Shown here in pieces: positions 18,569-29,351 of a DNA stretch of 64,000 nucleotides. Each line of letters starts with the position of its first letter. The stretch's first letter is position 1. The stretch is taken from the NCBI RefSeq assembly GCF_020215645.1, contig NZ_CP084058.1, positions 9,858,001-9,922,000 on the forward strand, written 5' to 3'. The position numbers and the translations under genes are program-made. This DNA is from Nonomuraea gerenzanensis (GTDB lineage Bacteria > Actinomycetota > Actinomycetes > Streptosporangiales > Streptosporangiaceae). The notes under the pieces were generated by a model that was not told the DNA's origin, searched no databases, and worked only from the letters and a program-made list of their open reading frames with translations.

Positions 18569-18640
18569 ACGCTAAGAACGACCGGACCTGGCCGCCTCCC
18601 CCTGGCGAGGGAGTACGCCGGACGGGCCGTCGGCTAACGT
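18569..18640. promoter_or_regulatory. Divergent leaderless promoters
   Basis: TAGCGT on the minus strand (18569-18574) ends 7 bp before the ATG of the membrane protein. TAACGT on the plus strand (18635-18640) ends 8 bp before the GTG of the kinase. Neither gene has a Shine-Dalgarno sequence. Confidence 0.5.
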
Positions 18641-18648
18641 CGATCGTC

Positions 18649-19707
18649 GTGAAGCACCACATTGTTCGAGCCGTGCGGGCCGGGATCTACCAGCTGCTGG
18701 GCGCCGCGCTGCTGACCCCGGTCGCCGTGCTGCTCGGCCTGCCCATCCTGACCGAGTGGACGCCGGAGCGCGTGCTGGTGTTATGGGCGGCCTGCCTGCC
18801 GGCCTCCGTGCTGCTCGCCCTGACGCCGCTGATGCGGCGGCTGGAGGCGGCCGCGTTGTCGGAGCTGCTCGACGTTGAGGTGCCCAAGCAGGCGGACCGC
18901 CTCTACCTGGTGGTGCTGACCAGCCTGCACCTGTACGTCGGTGGCACGCTCGGCGCGGGCATGTTGGCGCTGACGCCCGGCCTGGTGGCGCTGCCTGAAC
19001 AGGCGCGGGCGGGGCTCGGCGAGCCTGCCGAGGTGCTGCTGATCGCCGTCACCGTGCTGAGCGTGATGGTCGCCGCGGGACTCGGCCAGCGCTGGGCGGC
19101 GCGCCGGCTGCTGCGAACCGAACCATCACGCGTGATCGACGAACTCGGCCGCCGCCAGAGCCTCGCCCTGGAACTGCACGACTCCGTCGGCCACGCCCTC
19201 AGCGTCGTCCTCGTCCAGGCGATGGCCGCCCAGGCGGCACTGCAACGCACCAGACCCGCGCTCGCCGTACAGTCACTGGAGCACCTGACGGCCACCGCCC
19301 GCCACGCCCAGCAGGACCTGGACGTACTGCTGAGCGTGCTCGACGACGGGGGCACCACCGAGACCCCCACCCTGGAGGCCCTGCACACGCTCACCCGCGG
19401 CCTCGACGTGCACATGAACGCCGTCGAACACCTCGACAAGATTCCGGCCGCGACCTCGCGCACGGCCTTCGCCCTCGTGCGGGAGGCGCTCACCAACGCC
19501 CTGCGTCACGGGCGCGGCCCGGTCACGCTCGACGTCGCCGTCGGCACCGGTCTGGTCCTGACCGTGGACAACGCGGTCGCGGGCAGCCCCGGCGGGCAGG
19601 GGCGCGGCCTGACCGGCATGCGCATGCGGGCCCGCCTGGCCGGCGGCACATGCACCTGGGAGGAGGCGGACGGGACGTGGCGCGTTCAGGCGAGGCTGCC
19701 GCTGTGA
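18649..19707 (+). CDS. NarL-type sensor histidine kinase A
   Basis: 352 residues. About four hydrophobic spans fill the first 150; a HisKA_3 dimerisation domain follows with the phosphoacceptor His at about residue 177 (ALELHDSVGHALSVVL). The ATPase domain has LVREALTNALRHG (N-box) and GRGLTGMRMRARLAGG (G-box). The stimulus is unknown. The stop overlaps the regulator start (GTGA), and a small membrane protein is divergent. Confidence 0.88.
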   Translation: MKHHIVRAVRAGIYQLLGAALLTPVAVLLGLPILTEWTPERVLVLWAACLPASVLLALTPLMRRLEAAALSELLDVEVPKQADRLYLVVLTSLHLYVGGTLGAGMLALTPGLVALPEQARAGLGEPAEVLLIAVTVLSVMVAAGLGQRWAARRLLRTEPSRVIDELGRRQSLALELHDSVGHALSVVLVQAMAAQAALQRTRPALAVQSLEHLTATARHAQQDLDVLLSVLDDGGTTETPTLEALHTLTRGLDVHMNAVEHLDKIPAATSRTAFALVREALTNALRHGRGPVTLDVAVGTGLVLTVDNAVAGSPGGQGRGLTGMRMRARLAGGTCTWEEADGTWRVQARLPL

Positions 19708-20372
19708 TCCGCATCGTCCTGGCCGACGACGAGAAGCTGATCCGTTCGGGCTGGACGACCATGCTGTCCCTCCACGACGACATCGCGGTGGTGGGCGAGG
19801 CGGGCGACGGCCGCGAAGCCGTCGAGGCCGGCACCGGCGCGGACGTCGTGCTGATGGATATCCGCATGCCCCGCATGGACGGCCTGGCCGCGACCCAGGA
19901 GCTCGCCCGCCGCTCCCCGGCGACGCGCGTCATCGTGGTCACCACCTTCGAGAACGACCAGCTGGTGTGGGGCGCCCTGCGCGCCGGCGCCGCGGGCTAC
20001 GTGCTCAAACGCGCGCCCGCCGACGAACTGGTGGAGGCCATCCGGCTGGTGCACTCACGCGACGCGCTGCTCTTCCCCGACGCGCTGCGCCGCATCGCCT
20101 CCCCGCACGTCGGTACGGCCACGCCACGCGTGCCGGTCGAGCTGACCCCTCGCGAGCTGGATGTCCTGCGGCACATCACGCTCGGGCAGAACAACGCGGA
20201 AATCGCGGCCGCCCTGCACGTCACCAAGGAGACGGTCAAGACACACGTCGGCAATGTCCTGGGCAAGCTCGGCGCCCGCGACCGCACCCAGGCGGCCGTC
20301 CTGGCCTACGAACTCGGCCTCGTCTTCGCCGGTGCCCAAAGGCCGGCCCCTTTGACGGGCGATTGGTCATAG
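19704..20372 (+). CDS. NarL/LuxR-type response regulator A
   Basis: 222 residues from a GTG overlapping the kinase stop. The receiver has the acidic pair ADDEK, the phosphoacceptor Asp in VVLMDIRMPRMDG and the Lys in YVLKRAPADE. The C-terminal LuxR helix-turn-helix reads LTPRELDVLRHITLGQNNAE to KTHVGNVLGKL. It should activate or repress local genes after phosphorylation by the adjacent kinase; the divergent membrane protein is an obvious candidate target. Confidence 0.9.
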   Translation: MIRIVLADDEKLIRSGWTTMLSLHDDIAVVGEAGDGREAVEAGTGADVVLMDIRMPRMDGLAATQELARRSPATRVIVVTTFENDQLVWGALRAGAAGYVLKRAPADELVEAIRLVHSRDALLFPDALRRIASPHVGTATPRVPVELTPRELDVLRHITLGQNNAEIAAALHVTKETVKTHVGNVLGKLGARDRTQAAVLAYELGLVFAGAQRPAPLTGDWS

Positions 20373-20574
20373 CACGGCGGACACGCCGACGACCGGGCTG
20401 AGTGTTGCGGACGATCCCGTAGGAGGCCGGACCGCATAAATACCAACGAAGTAGTGCCTGACCTCCATGGTCACGTACATGAGCGAGCATGGCGGCGCGA
20501 CGACCAGGACAACCGCTCGCCGGGACGGTGTGCGACTCCAGCACGACATCCGGTACAGCGCCGAAGACGTCGCA

Positions 20575-20935
20575 CGACGGCCGGCGTGAGCGCCGCGCCG
20601 GAGGTCACCGCCCTTCACGGTGGAGGCGTCAGCCTCGCCGCGGCGCCGACGCCTTCCTGGCCACTCCGCGCACTGCCAACTCCAACACCCACCGCGCCTA
20701 CGCCTCAGCGATCGAGAGCACCATTGAGCGGCTCGGCAGCGACCGGCCGTCGCCGACGTCATCGACGCAGAGATCGGCGCCGCGCTCACCGAGCTGTTGG
20801 ACCGATGCGCGCCGGCGACCTGGAACCGCGACCGCGCCGCCATCACCTCCTGGCTGACCTGGTGCCAGACCAGGAAGCACTGTGCCGCCCCGTCGGTCCC
20901 GGCCGAGGCCGAACGCCGCGCGGAGAGCACGGATG
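20575..20935 (+). pseudogene. Integrase N-terminal (SAM-like) domain remnant
   Basis: Two frames together read DAFLATPRTANSNTHRAYAS, SAIESTIERLG, then after a shift near 20750 LDRCAPATWNRDRAAITSWL and TWCQTRKH. This is the core-binding domain of a tyrosine recombinase. The catalytic domain is absent; the piece at 17525-17780 could come from a related gene. Confidence 0.6.
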
Positions 20936-21061
20936 AGACCCGCGGGGCGCCAAGACCACCACTACCCATCCGATCGGAGCGGACCGATGTCGTCCAGGAG
21001 GCCGGAGACCAATCTGATCCGCGTACGCAACTTCCCCTACGCCAGCGGCATCCCATGAAGC

Positions 21062-21970
21062 ATGAAATCTCGTACGTCACTCGTGGCACTTGCCCTCACC
21101 GGCTTAACGGCGACCGCCCAGCCCGCGGCCGCTGAAGCGCCGGCCACAATCGCCTACGCGCAACGGACGCAGACCTGGGAAGTGGTGCTGACCAGCGGGA
21201 AGGTGGTAGAGGTGCCGGAGGCGCTCGCCGTAGCACCCAAAGAGGCGGTCAACGAGGGGGCGCGCGCGCCGTTCCTGATCAGCGGGGACGGACGGCACAT
21301 CTTCTACTACCGGAAGAAGGACGGCCTGTTCGTGGAACGGACCGTGCACGGCAAGGAGCGGGTGGTCGCCAAGGGCATCACGGCGTACGCCATCGGTGAG
21401 GAGTGGCCGTTTGTGTCCTATGACGGCAGTTTTGTGGTCACCGGGACCTCGGGACCGGGGCTGGGCGTCTTCGTGGACCTGCGCAAGGGCAAGGCGATGG
21501 GGCCGCCGGAGAAGACGGACGCATGGGGCCTGGCCGGGTTCAGCCCGGACAGCACGCGGCTGCTGCTGCGCGGGGAGCGGATGGTCGTGTTCGACCGGGC
21601 GCTGCGGTCCCGCCTGCGGCTGAAGACGCGGCTGGCCCCGAGCGCGCTGGCGGGGGACTACACCACCTCGGCCGTGCTGGTCGGCGAGGGGGGCAGGTAC
21701 CGCAAGGTGCGTCTGCTGAGCCTGCGCACCGGCCGCGCGGGTGCCGTGGTGAGTGTGAAACTGCCGCGCGGGCAGTACATCGACGATATTGACTTCGACC
21801 GGTCCGGGCGGCTGGTCGTGCGATCGAGGACCGCGACTGGAGTGGCGGTCTACCAGGTCTCGCGGAGGACGGGCGCGGTGAAGCTGCTGAAGGAGATCGA
21901 ACGGCCCGATGCGGCGGTTTGGGTGCTCCCCCACGACGACGCCTACGAGCCGTGGACGGAGAGGAAGTGA
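21062..21970 (+). CDS. Secreted beta-propeller-like protein of unknown function
   Basis: 302 residues with a signal peptide (MKSRTSLVALALTGL... cut after PAAAEA). The mature chain is rich in beta strands in repeating blocks with phrases such as LISGDGRHIFYY, FVSYDGSFVVTG and GLAGFSPDSTRLLL, which is typical of WD40/PD40-like propellers. No catalytic motif is seen. It stands alone between integrase and TetR remnants. The start has no strong ribosome binding site. Confidence 0.72.
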   Translation: MKSRTSLVALALTGLTATAQPAAAEAPATIAYAQRTQTWEVVLTSGKVVEVPEALAVAPKEAVNEGARAPFLISGDGRHIFYYRKKDGLFVERTVHGKERVVAKGITAYAIGEEWPFVSYDGSFVVTGTSGPGLGVFVDLRKGKAMGPPEKTDAWGLAGFSPDSTRLLLRGERMVVFDRALRSRLRLKTRLAPSALAGDYTTSAVLVGEGGRYRKVRLLSLRTGRAGAVVSVKLPRGQYIDDIDFDRSGRLVVRSRTATGVAVYQVSRRTGAVKLLKEIERPDAAVWVLPHDDAYEPWTERK

Positions 21971-22015
21971 GCGATCAGGGCCCTTGAGCTGCGGTGCGAC
22001 CGGACCAGTGTTGTA

Positions 22016-22268
22016 GTGCGTCAGGTAGCGTCGCCGATCCGCGAGCACTACGCGCGCCTGCACGCGGCACTGCGGCAAGGGGTTCGGGCCCGGATCCCGG
22101 AGCATGCGACGCCCCCTGGGCACCACTCCGGAGGCGCTCACGGTCCTGCTCGTGGGAACCGTCATCGGCGTGCACGCACAGTGGCGGGTGACGCCCGAGG
22201 TAATCGACCTCAAGGCCGTCCAGGCCGCGATCCGCGCCCTGCTGCCTCCGAGCCTCGGCCTCGCCTGA
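22016..22268 (+). pseudogene. TetR-family regulator C-terminal remnant
   Basis: IREHYARLHAALRQGVRARI from about 22033 continues after a frameshift near 22110 as GTTPEALTVLLVGTVIGVHA and ends IRALLPPSLGLA with a TGA at 22266-22268. This is the ligand-binding C-terminus of a TetR protein. The DNA-binding N-terminus is missing. Confidence 0.6.
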
Positions 22269-22289
22269 CAGCGGCGCAGCCGTGGACTC

Positions 22290-22365
22290 GGGCATCAGAC
22301 CTTCAGGCGGCGGGCATCAGGCCTTCAGGCGGCGGGCATCAGGCCTTCAGGCGGTGGGCATCAGG
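22290..22365. repeat. 22-bp tandem repeat, three copies plus a partial fourth
   Basis: Units start at 22290, 22312 and 22334 and differ by one or two bases; a partial copy begins at 22356. Read on the minus strand each unit contains the last codons and stop of the ABC permease (CTGATGCCCrCCGCCTGA), so the gene end has been copied downstream. Short AGGCC/GGCCT pairs could form weak hairpins. Confidence 0.8.
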
Positions 22366-23926
22366 TCGCGGCGGCGCAGGAACGCCAGCCCCGCCGTGGT
22401 CAGGCTGATGGCCACCACGGTCAGCCCCAGCAGTGGCGCTACTGGTGACGAGGCGCTGCCCAGGAGCATCGCCGGCACGTGCACGAACGGCGAAAGGTCG
22501 AGGAGGATCCCGGTGGCCAGCTTGAACTCCGCCAGCAGATCCACGACCAGGAAGAGGCCGAGCGCGGTCCAGCTCACGGCAGCCGCCAGCCGGGGCAGCA
22601 GGCCGGACAGCAGCGTCGCGATCCCGGCCACGACCCAGACCGCGGGCAGGTAGGCGAGCGTGGCCCCGGTGACGCGGGCCACGTCGCCGTCGAAGGTGAG
22701 CCCCGCTGCCGCACCCAGCACGGTCAGCAGCAGCACCGGGCTCACGACGGCGAACACCAGATGGCTCAGCGCCCAGCGCAGCCGGCCGACGGGGGTGGAC
22801 AACAGCAGCTCGGCCCGGCCCGCCGCCTCCTCCGCACGAGCGCGCAGCGCCGACACCAGCGCCGCTCCCGCGACGAGCTGGCTGAGCACGTACATCACGA
22901 AGGTGAAGAACACATCCGAGAGCCGTGCTTCGGCGCCGCCGAGGGTGGCGGCCAGCTCCCGGAACTGCGGCGTGTCCAGTTGGGCGTTCAGCCCGCGCGC
23001 CGCGACGCCGAGCAGGGCGCCCAACGCTCCGAAACCGATCGCGAAGCCGGCCAGGGTGCCGCGGTGCAGGCGAGCGGACAGGCCGAACGCGCCCGGCAAC
23101 GTTCCCTCGGCAGGTCCGGGGCGGGCGGGGATCAGGCCGCCCGCCATGTCCCGCCGCGTGGACAGCGTGAACGCGACCCCTGCCAGGGCGGCGGCGAACA
23201 CCGCGATGAGCCCCAGCACCCACCACTGGTCCCCGGCGTAGGGCCTGGTCAACCGGACCCAGCCGAACGGCGTCAGCCACGCCAGCCAGCCGATGCCGCC
23301 GGTGTCGGCCAGCGAGCGCAGCGCGAACAGCAGGCCGCCGATGGCGATGGCCATGCCGCGCGCCGTACCGGAGGATGCGGTGAGCTGCCCGGTGATGGCG
23401 GCCACGGCCGCGAACGCCCAGCCGCCCGCGGCGGTGGAGAGCCCGAACAGCAGCGAGGAACCCGCTGGCAGCCCGCCCGCGACCAGGGCGGGCACCGACA
23501 GCAGACCGTGCAGCAGGTTGGCGGCCAGCACGACGGCGAGGGCGGCGGCCAGTGGAGCGTGGCGGCCGATGACGCCTGAGGCCAGCAGCTCGCGCCGTCC
23601 GGTCTCCTCCTCGACGCGGGTGTGCCTGATCATCAGCAGGATGCTGATCAGCCCGCCGATCAGCGCCAGAGAGGAGCCGAGCGTCCATGCGGTCAGGCCG
23701 CCGACGCTCGCGTCATAGATGGGGCCGCGCATGGCCAGCTGCGCGGGGTTGCTCGCCGAGGCCGCCGCGAAGGAGTCGCGAGCGGCCTGGTCGGCGTACA
23801 GATCGGTGGTGGCGGAGGCGATGCTCGCCGGAAGCAGCGCGGTGATCGCGATCCACACAGGCAGCAGCACGCGGTCCCTGCGCAGGATGAGCCGGATCAA
23901 TGTCCCTGTGCCGGTCATGGTGCCGG

Positions 23927-23930
<4 letters not shown>
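22347..23930 (-). CDS. ABC-2-like antibiotic exporter permease
   Basis: 527 residues with about twelve membrane spans in two halves (for example [20 protein letters not shown] and [20 protein letters not shown]). The pattern with a conserved RxEEExGRxELL motif in each half matches large actinomycete permeases for polyketide/tetronasin-type antibiotics. The start overlaps the ATPase stop (ATGA); the frame continues upstream only as shadow of the ATPase. The stop lies in a tandem repeat. Confidence 0.83.
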
Positions 23931-24813
<883 letters not shown>

Positions 24814-24817
<4 letters not shown>

Positions 24818-25440
24818 TGCTGTCCCTCGAGCTTGTCCAGGCCCGTCCGCGCTTGGTCGAACAGTTCGCGGCCGAGGAATTCCGGTCTGATCAGGTCGAG
24901 CTGGGCCTTGCCGACGCGCAGCGCGCCCTGCGGGTCGTACAGGTCCGTGCCCAGCGCGCGGGAGACGTGCTCGTGCAGCACCGTGATGCCGAGCTTCATC
25001 GCCGTCAGCACGGTCGCGCGGGCGCGGTGATCGGCCTCGGCCTGCTCGTCGTCGGAGAGATGCTCCTCCGTCACGCTGACGAGTTCGTCGAACATCGCGG
25101 CGGCCGCGGGAGAGCCGTCCACGAGGGCGCGGCCGAGGTACTTCATCAAAGGCGGCGCGGTCCGATGGACGTTCTCGATGAATTCCGGCTTGTCCAGGCC
25201 GCGCTCGGTGACGCCCGCGGTGGCCTGGTCGCGCAGGTAGCCGAGGACGTACTCGTCGCACGCGTGCCTGAGCGCCTCCTTGGTGCCGAAGTGGTGCTGC
25301 ACCAGGCCCGGCGAAACCTTGGCGGCCTCGGCGATCCCGCGGATCGTGGTGGCCTTGACCCCCTGCTCGGCGAACAACGCCATCGCCGCGTCGCGGATGC
25401 GCGCACGCGTCGTCAGGTCCTCTTCAGTGATTGGTCGCAC
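24814..25440 (-). CDS. TetR-family regulator of the exporter operon
   Basis: About 208 residues. The helix-turn-helix reads [20 protein letters not shown]; the C-terminal part is the variable ligand domain. The start is uncertain: GTG 25440 or TTG 25446, neither with a Shine-Dalgarno; TATAGA lies 9 bp before the GTG. It is first in the operon with ATPase and permease, so it probably represses its own transcription until an exported compound binds. A palindrome lies just upstream. Confidence 0.85.
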
Positions 25441-25452
25441 GTCCAACAGTCT

Positions 25453-25464
25453 ATACAGATGTAT
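25453..25464. promoter_or_regulatory. Probable TetR operator
   Basis: ATACAGATGTAT is an inverted repeat (ATACA-n2-TGTAT) overlapping the probable -10 of the TetR-ABC operon, 13 bp before the GTG start. Confidence 0.5.
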
Positions 25465-25503
25465 TGGTCACCATGCAAGCGTTCAGCGCTGGTCCAGGGT
25501 CCT

Positions 25504-26040
25504 TCAGGCGTGCCGGCGGCGCCGACAGTAGGCGTAGGCCAGGGCGAGCACGATCGGACCCCACAGCGCGAGCGGGGTGATGCACACCATGGCCAGCGCC
25601 TGCCACCAGCCGTTCTCGTACGCCATGCGGCCGGAGACGCCGACCCACGTGAGCACCATCCACACCGAGACCACGGTCAGCACCAGCCCACCGGCCACGG
25701 CGGGAACGACCGCCGCCATCGGCGGCACCCGCCGGCCGCCGATGACCGGAATCCAGCCCGGCACCACCTCGCCCCACCGGCGCACCAGACCGATGCTGAG
25801 CAGCCCCGCCAGTTCCGTGAGCACACTGAGCCCGAACACGTACGGGATGGTGACCCACAAGGGCGACACCGGGGCGTCGCTGAGCTGACCCATCTCGAAG
25901 TGAAAGGCGAACGGCAGCCTCCACAGACACGAAGGGAGCAGCAGCCAGGGAAGCGCGTACGCGGCACGCAGCGCCCAGCGCGGGACGGGCCGTTCGGTGT
26001 CGCTGGTGGCCGGAGCCTTGTGCGGCAAGTTGATCGTCAT
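25504..26040 (-). CDS. Small multi-pass membrane protein, copy B
   Basis: 178 residues with four spans; GGAGGT precedes the ATG. It shares with the 17941-18561 protein PRWALRAAYALP, LWRLPFAF, the GGRRVPPMAAVVP block and WGPIVLALAYAYCRRRR. Divergent from kinase B just as copy A is divergent from kinase A. It lacks any catalytic motif that I can name. Confidence 0.75.
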   Translation of the reverse strand: MTINLPHKAPATSDTERPVPRWALRAAYALPWLLLPSCLWRLPFAFHFEMGQLSDAPVSPLWVTIPYVFGLSVLTELAGLLSIGLVRRWGEVVPGWIPVIGGRRVPPMAAVVPAVAGGLVLTVVSVWMVLTWVGVSGRMAYENGWWQALAMVCITPLALWGPIVLALAYAYCRRRRHA

Positions 26041-26367
26041 CGTTCTACCTCCGGGGTTGTCTGCATCACCAGTCGACGTGTAATCGATCTTGATGATTCA
26101 TTGGGCCGTCGGGGGCCGGGCCGGCCGTCGAAGGCGAAGACCGGCGAGCAGCCGTCTCTCCCGCGTCCGCTCCTGTCGGCCCGCACCCTGGCGAGATCGT
26201 TCTCAGCGCCAACGGCGTCCGTAGACGGCGATCGACAGCAGTACGCCGACATCGGTCTCTCCCGTACCATCGCCGCCTCCTGGCCTCTGGAATCAGGACC
26301 CAGACTGCGCTCGCGCGGCGAGGAGGACATCTGCCGATCGGCTGATTCGCCGGCGCGGGCGCTGCCC
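26041..26367. other. Long intergenic region upstream of kinase B
   Basis: About 330 bp with promoters for the divergent membrane protein and kinase. No domain is recognisable in either strand, though the plus strand has a run reading RGPGRPSKAKTGE. Confidence 0.35.
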
Positions 26368-26373
26368 TAAAGT
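26368..26373 (+). promoter_or_regulatory. -10 of a leaderless kinase promoter
   Basis: TAAAGT ends 7 bp before ATG 26381, and no Shine-Dalgarno is present. Confidence 0.4.
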
Positions 26374-26380
26374 GCCGCCC

Positions 26381-27517
26381 ATGAGACTTCTGGCAGGCGG
26401 GCTGGTGGCGGCCGGCGCGCTCGCGCTCGCACTCGTCCTCCGGCCGCTGCCGAGCGCGCTCGTCGTCGTGCCCGCGATGCTCACGGCCGCGGCCATGTGG
26501 CTCGTTCGGTGGCCGAGGGCACGCCCCCACCTCGCGGCGATCACGGCGGCTACCGGTGTGACCGGCGCGGCGTGCACGCTCGCCTGGCTGGCCGATCCCG
26601 GCACCGCCGGCGGCCCGTCGACCTACGTTCACACGGTCGCCGTGCTCACGCTCATCACGCTGACCGTACGCTGGGCCGCCATACGGCAGGCGGTCCCGGC
26701 GGTGGGGGCGGCCGCGATCTCCGAAGCGCTGCTGGCGCTGCAGATCACCCAGCCGCCACCCTCGGGCCTCGACGCGGTCGCCCTCACCCTCTTCTGGTCC
26801 ATCGGCACGGCGGGCGCGATCGGTCTCGGCGCCTACCTGCGCACCCTCGACCGGCGCCGGGTCGAGGCGGTCAGGCAGGCCCGCCGCACCCAGCGCCTGC
26901 AACTCGCCCGCGACCTGCACGACTTCGTCGCCCACGACGTCAGCGCCATGGTCCTCCAGGCCCAGGCGGCGCAGATCCTGCTCGAGCGCGATCCGTCCGA
27001 GGCCGCGGCGGCACTGCGGGCGATCGAGGAGGACGGCGCACGAGCGCTCGCGTCCATGGACCGGACCGTGCGCATGCTGCGCGAACTGGAGGGTGAGCGC
27101 GCCTCCGCCGAGCCGCTGCCCGGACTCGACGACCTGCCCGAGCTGGTACGGCGTTTCGCCGACGCGGGCTTCCCCGACACCGAGATGCGCGTCGAACCAT
27201 CCGGCCCGGTGCCGCGCGAAGTCGCGACCACGATCTACCGCATCGTCGTCGAGGCGCTCACCAACGTCAGAAAGCACGCGCCGGCCGGGTCGAGCGTCGC
27301 CATCCAGGTGAGTGACGAGACCGGCGCGGTCGTCGTGACCGTCGCCGACCACGCGCACGACCACGCACGCGACCAGACCCCGCCGCGCCTGCCGGCCGCC
27401 GAACGCGCCGGTGTCGGCCTGACCGGGCTGACCGAGCGGGTACAGGCGCTGGGCGGCGAGTTCACCGCCGGCCGCGCGGCCGGCGGCGGCTGGGTCGTCA
27501 AGGCGGTGTTCCCATGA
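26381..27517 (+). CDS. NarL-type sensor histidine kinase B
   Basis: 378 residues; ATG 26381 is preferred to GTG 26372 because the -10 TAAAGT overlaps the GTG and sits 7 bp before the ATG. About five membrane spans occupy the first 155 residues. The HisKA_3 domain has its His at about residue 180 (LARDLHDFVAHDVSAMVLQA). The ATPase domain has VVEALTNVRKHAPAG and GVGLTGLTERVQALGG. Coupled to the regulator by an ATGA overlap. Confidence 0.88.
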   Translation: MRLLAGGLVAAGALALALVLRPLPSALVVVPAMLTAAAMWLVRWPRARPHLAAITAATGVTGAACTLAWLADPGTAGGPSTYVHTVAVLTLITLTVRWAAIRQAVPAVGAAAISEALLALQITQPPPSGLDAVALTLFWSIGTAGAIGLGAYLRTLDRRRVEAVRQARRTQRLQLARDLHDFVAHDVSAMVLQAQAAQILLERDPSEAAAALRAIEEDGARALASMDRTVRMLRELEGERASAEPLPGLDDLPELVRRFADAGFPDTEMRVEPSGPVPREVATTIYRIVVEALTNVRKHAPAGSSVAIQVSDETGAVVVTVADHAHDHARDQTPPRLPAAERAGVGLTGLTERVQALGGEFTAGRAAGGGWVVKAVFP

Positions 27518-28161
27518 CCATCCGGGTACTGATCGCCGACGACCAGCCGGCCGTCCGGCGCAGCTTCCGCACGATCCTCGACGCCCAGCCGGACCTGCAG
27601 GTGGTGGGCGAGGCAGCGGACGGCGTCGCCGCGCTCGACCTCGCCGGACAGCTCCGGCCGGACGTGGTCGTCGCCGACATCCGCATGCCGCGCATGGACG
27701 GGCTCGAACTCACCCGCCGCCTGGCCGGCCCCGAGACGGCGGCGCCGATGCGGGTGATCGTCGTGACCACCTACGACCTCGACGAGTACGTGCACGCCGC
27801 GCTCCGCGCAGGAGCCTGCGGGTTCCTGCTCAAACACGCGGGGCCGGTGCTCCTCGTAGAGGGCATCAGGGCGGCGGCAGCGGGCGATGCCTTGATCAGC
27901 CCCTCGGTGACCGTACGCCTGCTGCGCCACCTCACCCCATCACCCGCCCGCACCGGCGTGGCCGGTGAACAGCCGCTGAGCGACCGCGAGCTGGAGATCG
28001 TCAAGCTGGTCGCCGCGGGCAGGTCCAACCCCGAGATCGGCGCCGAGCTGTTCATCTCGGCCGGCACCGCCAAGACCCACGTGGCCAACATCCAGCGCAA
28101 GCTCGGCGTGCGCAACCGCGTGGGCATCGCTGCCTGGGCCTGGGGACACGGCCACGCGTGA
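27514..28161 (+). CDS. NarL/LuxR-type response regulator B
   Basis: 215 residues. Receiver: IADDQ, phosphoacceptor in VVVADIRMPRMDG, and Lys in FLLKHAGP. LuxR domain: LSDRELEIVKLVAAGRSN to KTHVANIQRKLGV. Cognate of the kinase before it. Confidence 0.9.
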   Translation: MTIRVLIADDQPAVRRSFRTILDAQPDLQVVGEAADGVAALDLAGQLRPDVVVADIRMPRMDGLELTRRLAGPETAAPMRVIVVTTYDLDEYVHAALRAGACGFLLKHAGPVLLVEGIRAAAAGDALISPSVTVRLLRHLTPSPARTGVAGEQPLSDRELEIVKLVAAGRSNPEIGAELFISAGTAKTHVANIQRKLGVRNRVGIAAWAWGHGHA

Positions 28162-28820
28162 ACCCTGAGCGAGCGCCTGCGGTGACGCCGACACCGTTCG
28201 ATCGCTTCGACGGCCGTCGCTGCGGCGCTCTGTTCGCCTCGCGCGTTGCGTGCGGCGGTCGTGTCAAGGACGCCGAACCCGTCCACATCGATCACGCCCA
28301 CGCCCAGGCGGATGGCCATACCTGGCTGTACGGGCGACCCAGGCCGGCCCCGTGACGAGCCGGAGCTCGGCACCACCCGAATCCGGGACACCACTCACGC
28401 ATCTGAGATCACGCGCAGTCGTGACGGCGCCGGCACGCCTCGCCGCACGACCGACGCCTACGCCCACCGGGCACGCCGCCGCACGGCTGCAAGGCCCGCG
28501 CCAAGCACGTCGCCGCCGCCTCCCGGCTTAGCAGGCAGGCCGTCCGTGACCTGCTTGGTTGGCGCGGCACCCAGCCCACTTCACCCGTCCTCCTACAGCG
28601 GTTCCTCATCCTCCATGCGAACCTGCGCACAGACTCGGGAAGGTCGATCCTCCGTAGTGGTCTCGTCCAGAGCCATGACGGCCGGGGCCGACTCTGATCG
28701 CGCCGGCCATCGGACAGGCCGCCTTGGACCGAGGGACGCGCCACTACGCCCCTCGGCCCCCGGGAATGCGGCCCGGCTGCCGGGCGCGTGCCACGAGTCT
28801 GCTGCTCGTACGGTCGGGCT
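28162..28820. other. Gap without a recognisable gene
   Basis: About 660 bp. Open frames in several phases show no known domain, start or codon pattern that would support a gene. It may hold highly decayed sequence. Confidence 0.4.
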
Positions 28821-28821
28821 C

Positions 28822-29301
28822 CTAGCGTGCGACGGCCAGCCATCGGCTCACCGCGGCCATCGCCGTCCCCTCACTGTCGGCGTCGATGCGGGCGGCGAGG
28901 TCAGCGATCGTGACCTGGCGTAGGGCGTCCGCCCAGGCCTTCTCGGCCGCGGCCATGGCGCGGGCGATCGCGCACGGCCGCTGGCATCGTTCGGCCGGAA
29001 GGGCGAGTGGGCCTCGCTGCCGGATTTCGGTGCATCGGTAGGCGGACTCGTCGCCGTCGATGGCCCGCACCACCTCCAGCGCCGAGATCTCGGCGGGGGG
29101 CCGGGTCAGCTCATATCCGCCCACCTGGCCGGCCCTGGACTGCACGATGCCGGCACGCGAGAGCGCCTGGAGGTGCTTGGCCAGGTAGGCGGGCGGGGTG
29201 CCGTGCAGTTCGGCGAGCCTGGCCGCCGGGACAGGGTCACGGCTCTGGCTGAGGGTGACGCAACTGTGCAGTGCCCACTCCACCCCGCTGGACAGCTTCA
29301 T
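28822..29301 (-). CDS. Rrf2-family transcriptional regulator
   Basis: 159 residues from ATG 29301; a longer start at 29328 would lie inside the upstream palindrome. The winged helix reads PVPAARLAELHGTPPAYLAK and GIVQSRAGQVGGYELTRPP. Three cysteines in RCTEIRQ-x(9)-RCQRPCA match the iron-sulfur loop of NsrR/IscR-type members, so redox, NO or metal sensing is plausible. TAGGCT lies 7 bp before the ATG. It is divergent from an MFS-GNAT operon with palindromes between. Confidence 0.85.
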   Translation of the reverse strand: MKLSSGVEWALHSCVTLSQSRDPVPAARLAELHGTPPAYLAKHLQALSRAGIVQSRAGQVGGYELTRPPAEISALEVVRAIDGDESAYRCTEIRQRGPLALPAERCQRPCAIARAMAAAEKAWADALRQVTIADLAARIDADSEGTAMAAVSRWLAVAR

Positions 29302-29321
29302 GGTCGCCAGCCTATCGAACT

Positions 29322-29338
29322 CGGACATCTTTTGTCCG
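29322..29338. promoter_or_regulatory. Palindrome upstream of the Rrf2 gene
   Basis: CGGACA-n5-TGTCCG covers the likely -35 (CGGACA) of the Rrf2 promoter, whose -10 TAGGCT is at 29309-29314. A probable autoregulatory operator. Confidence 0.5.
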
Positions 29339-29351
29339 GGTCGTGATAGAA

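Noticed and set aside
22290..22365. Possible CRISPR array
   Set aside because: The units are contiguous with no spacers, only 22 bp long, and there are no cas genes.
28246..28923. A 225-codon plus-strand open frame
   Set aside because: No domain, Arg/Pro/Thr-rich, and its 3' end overlaps the Rrf2 gene on the other strand.
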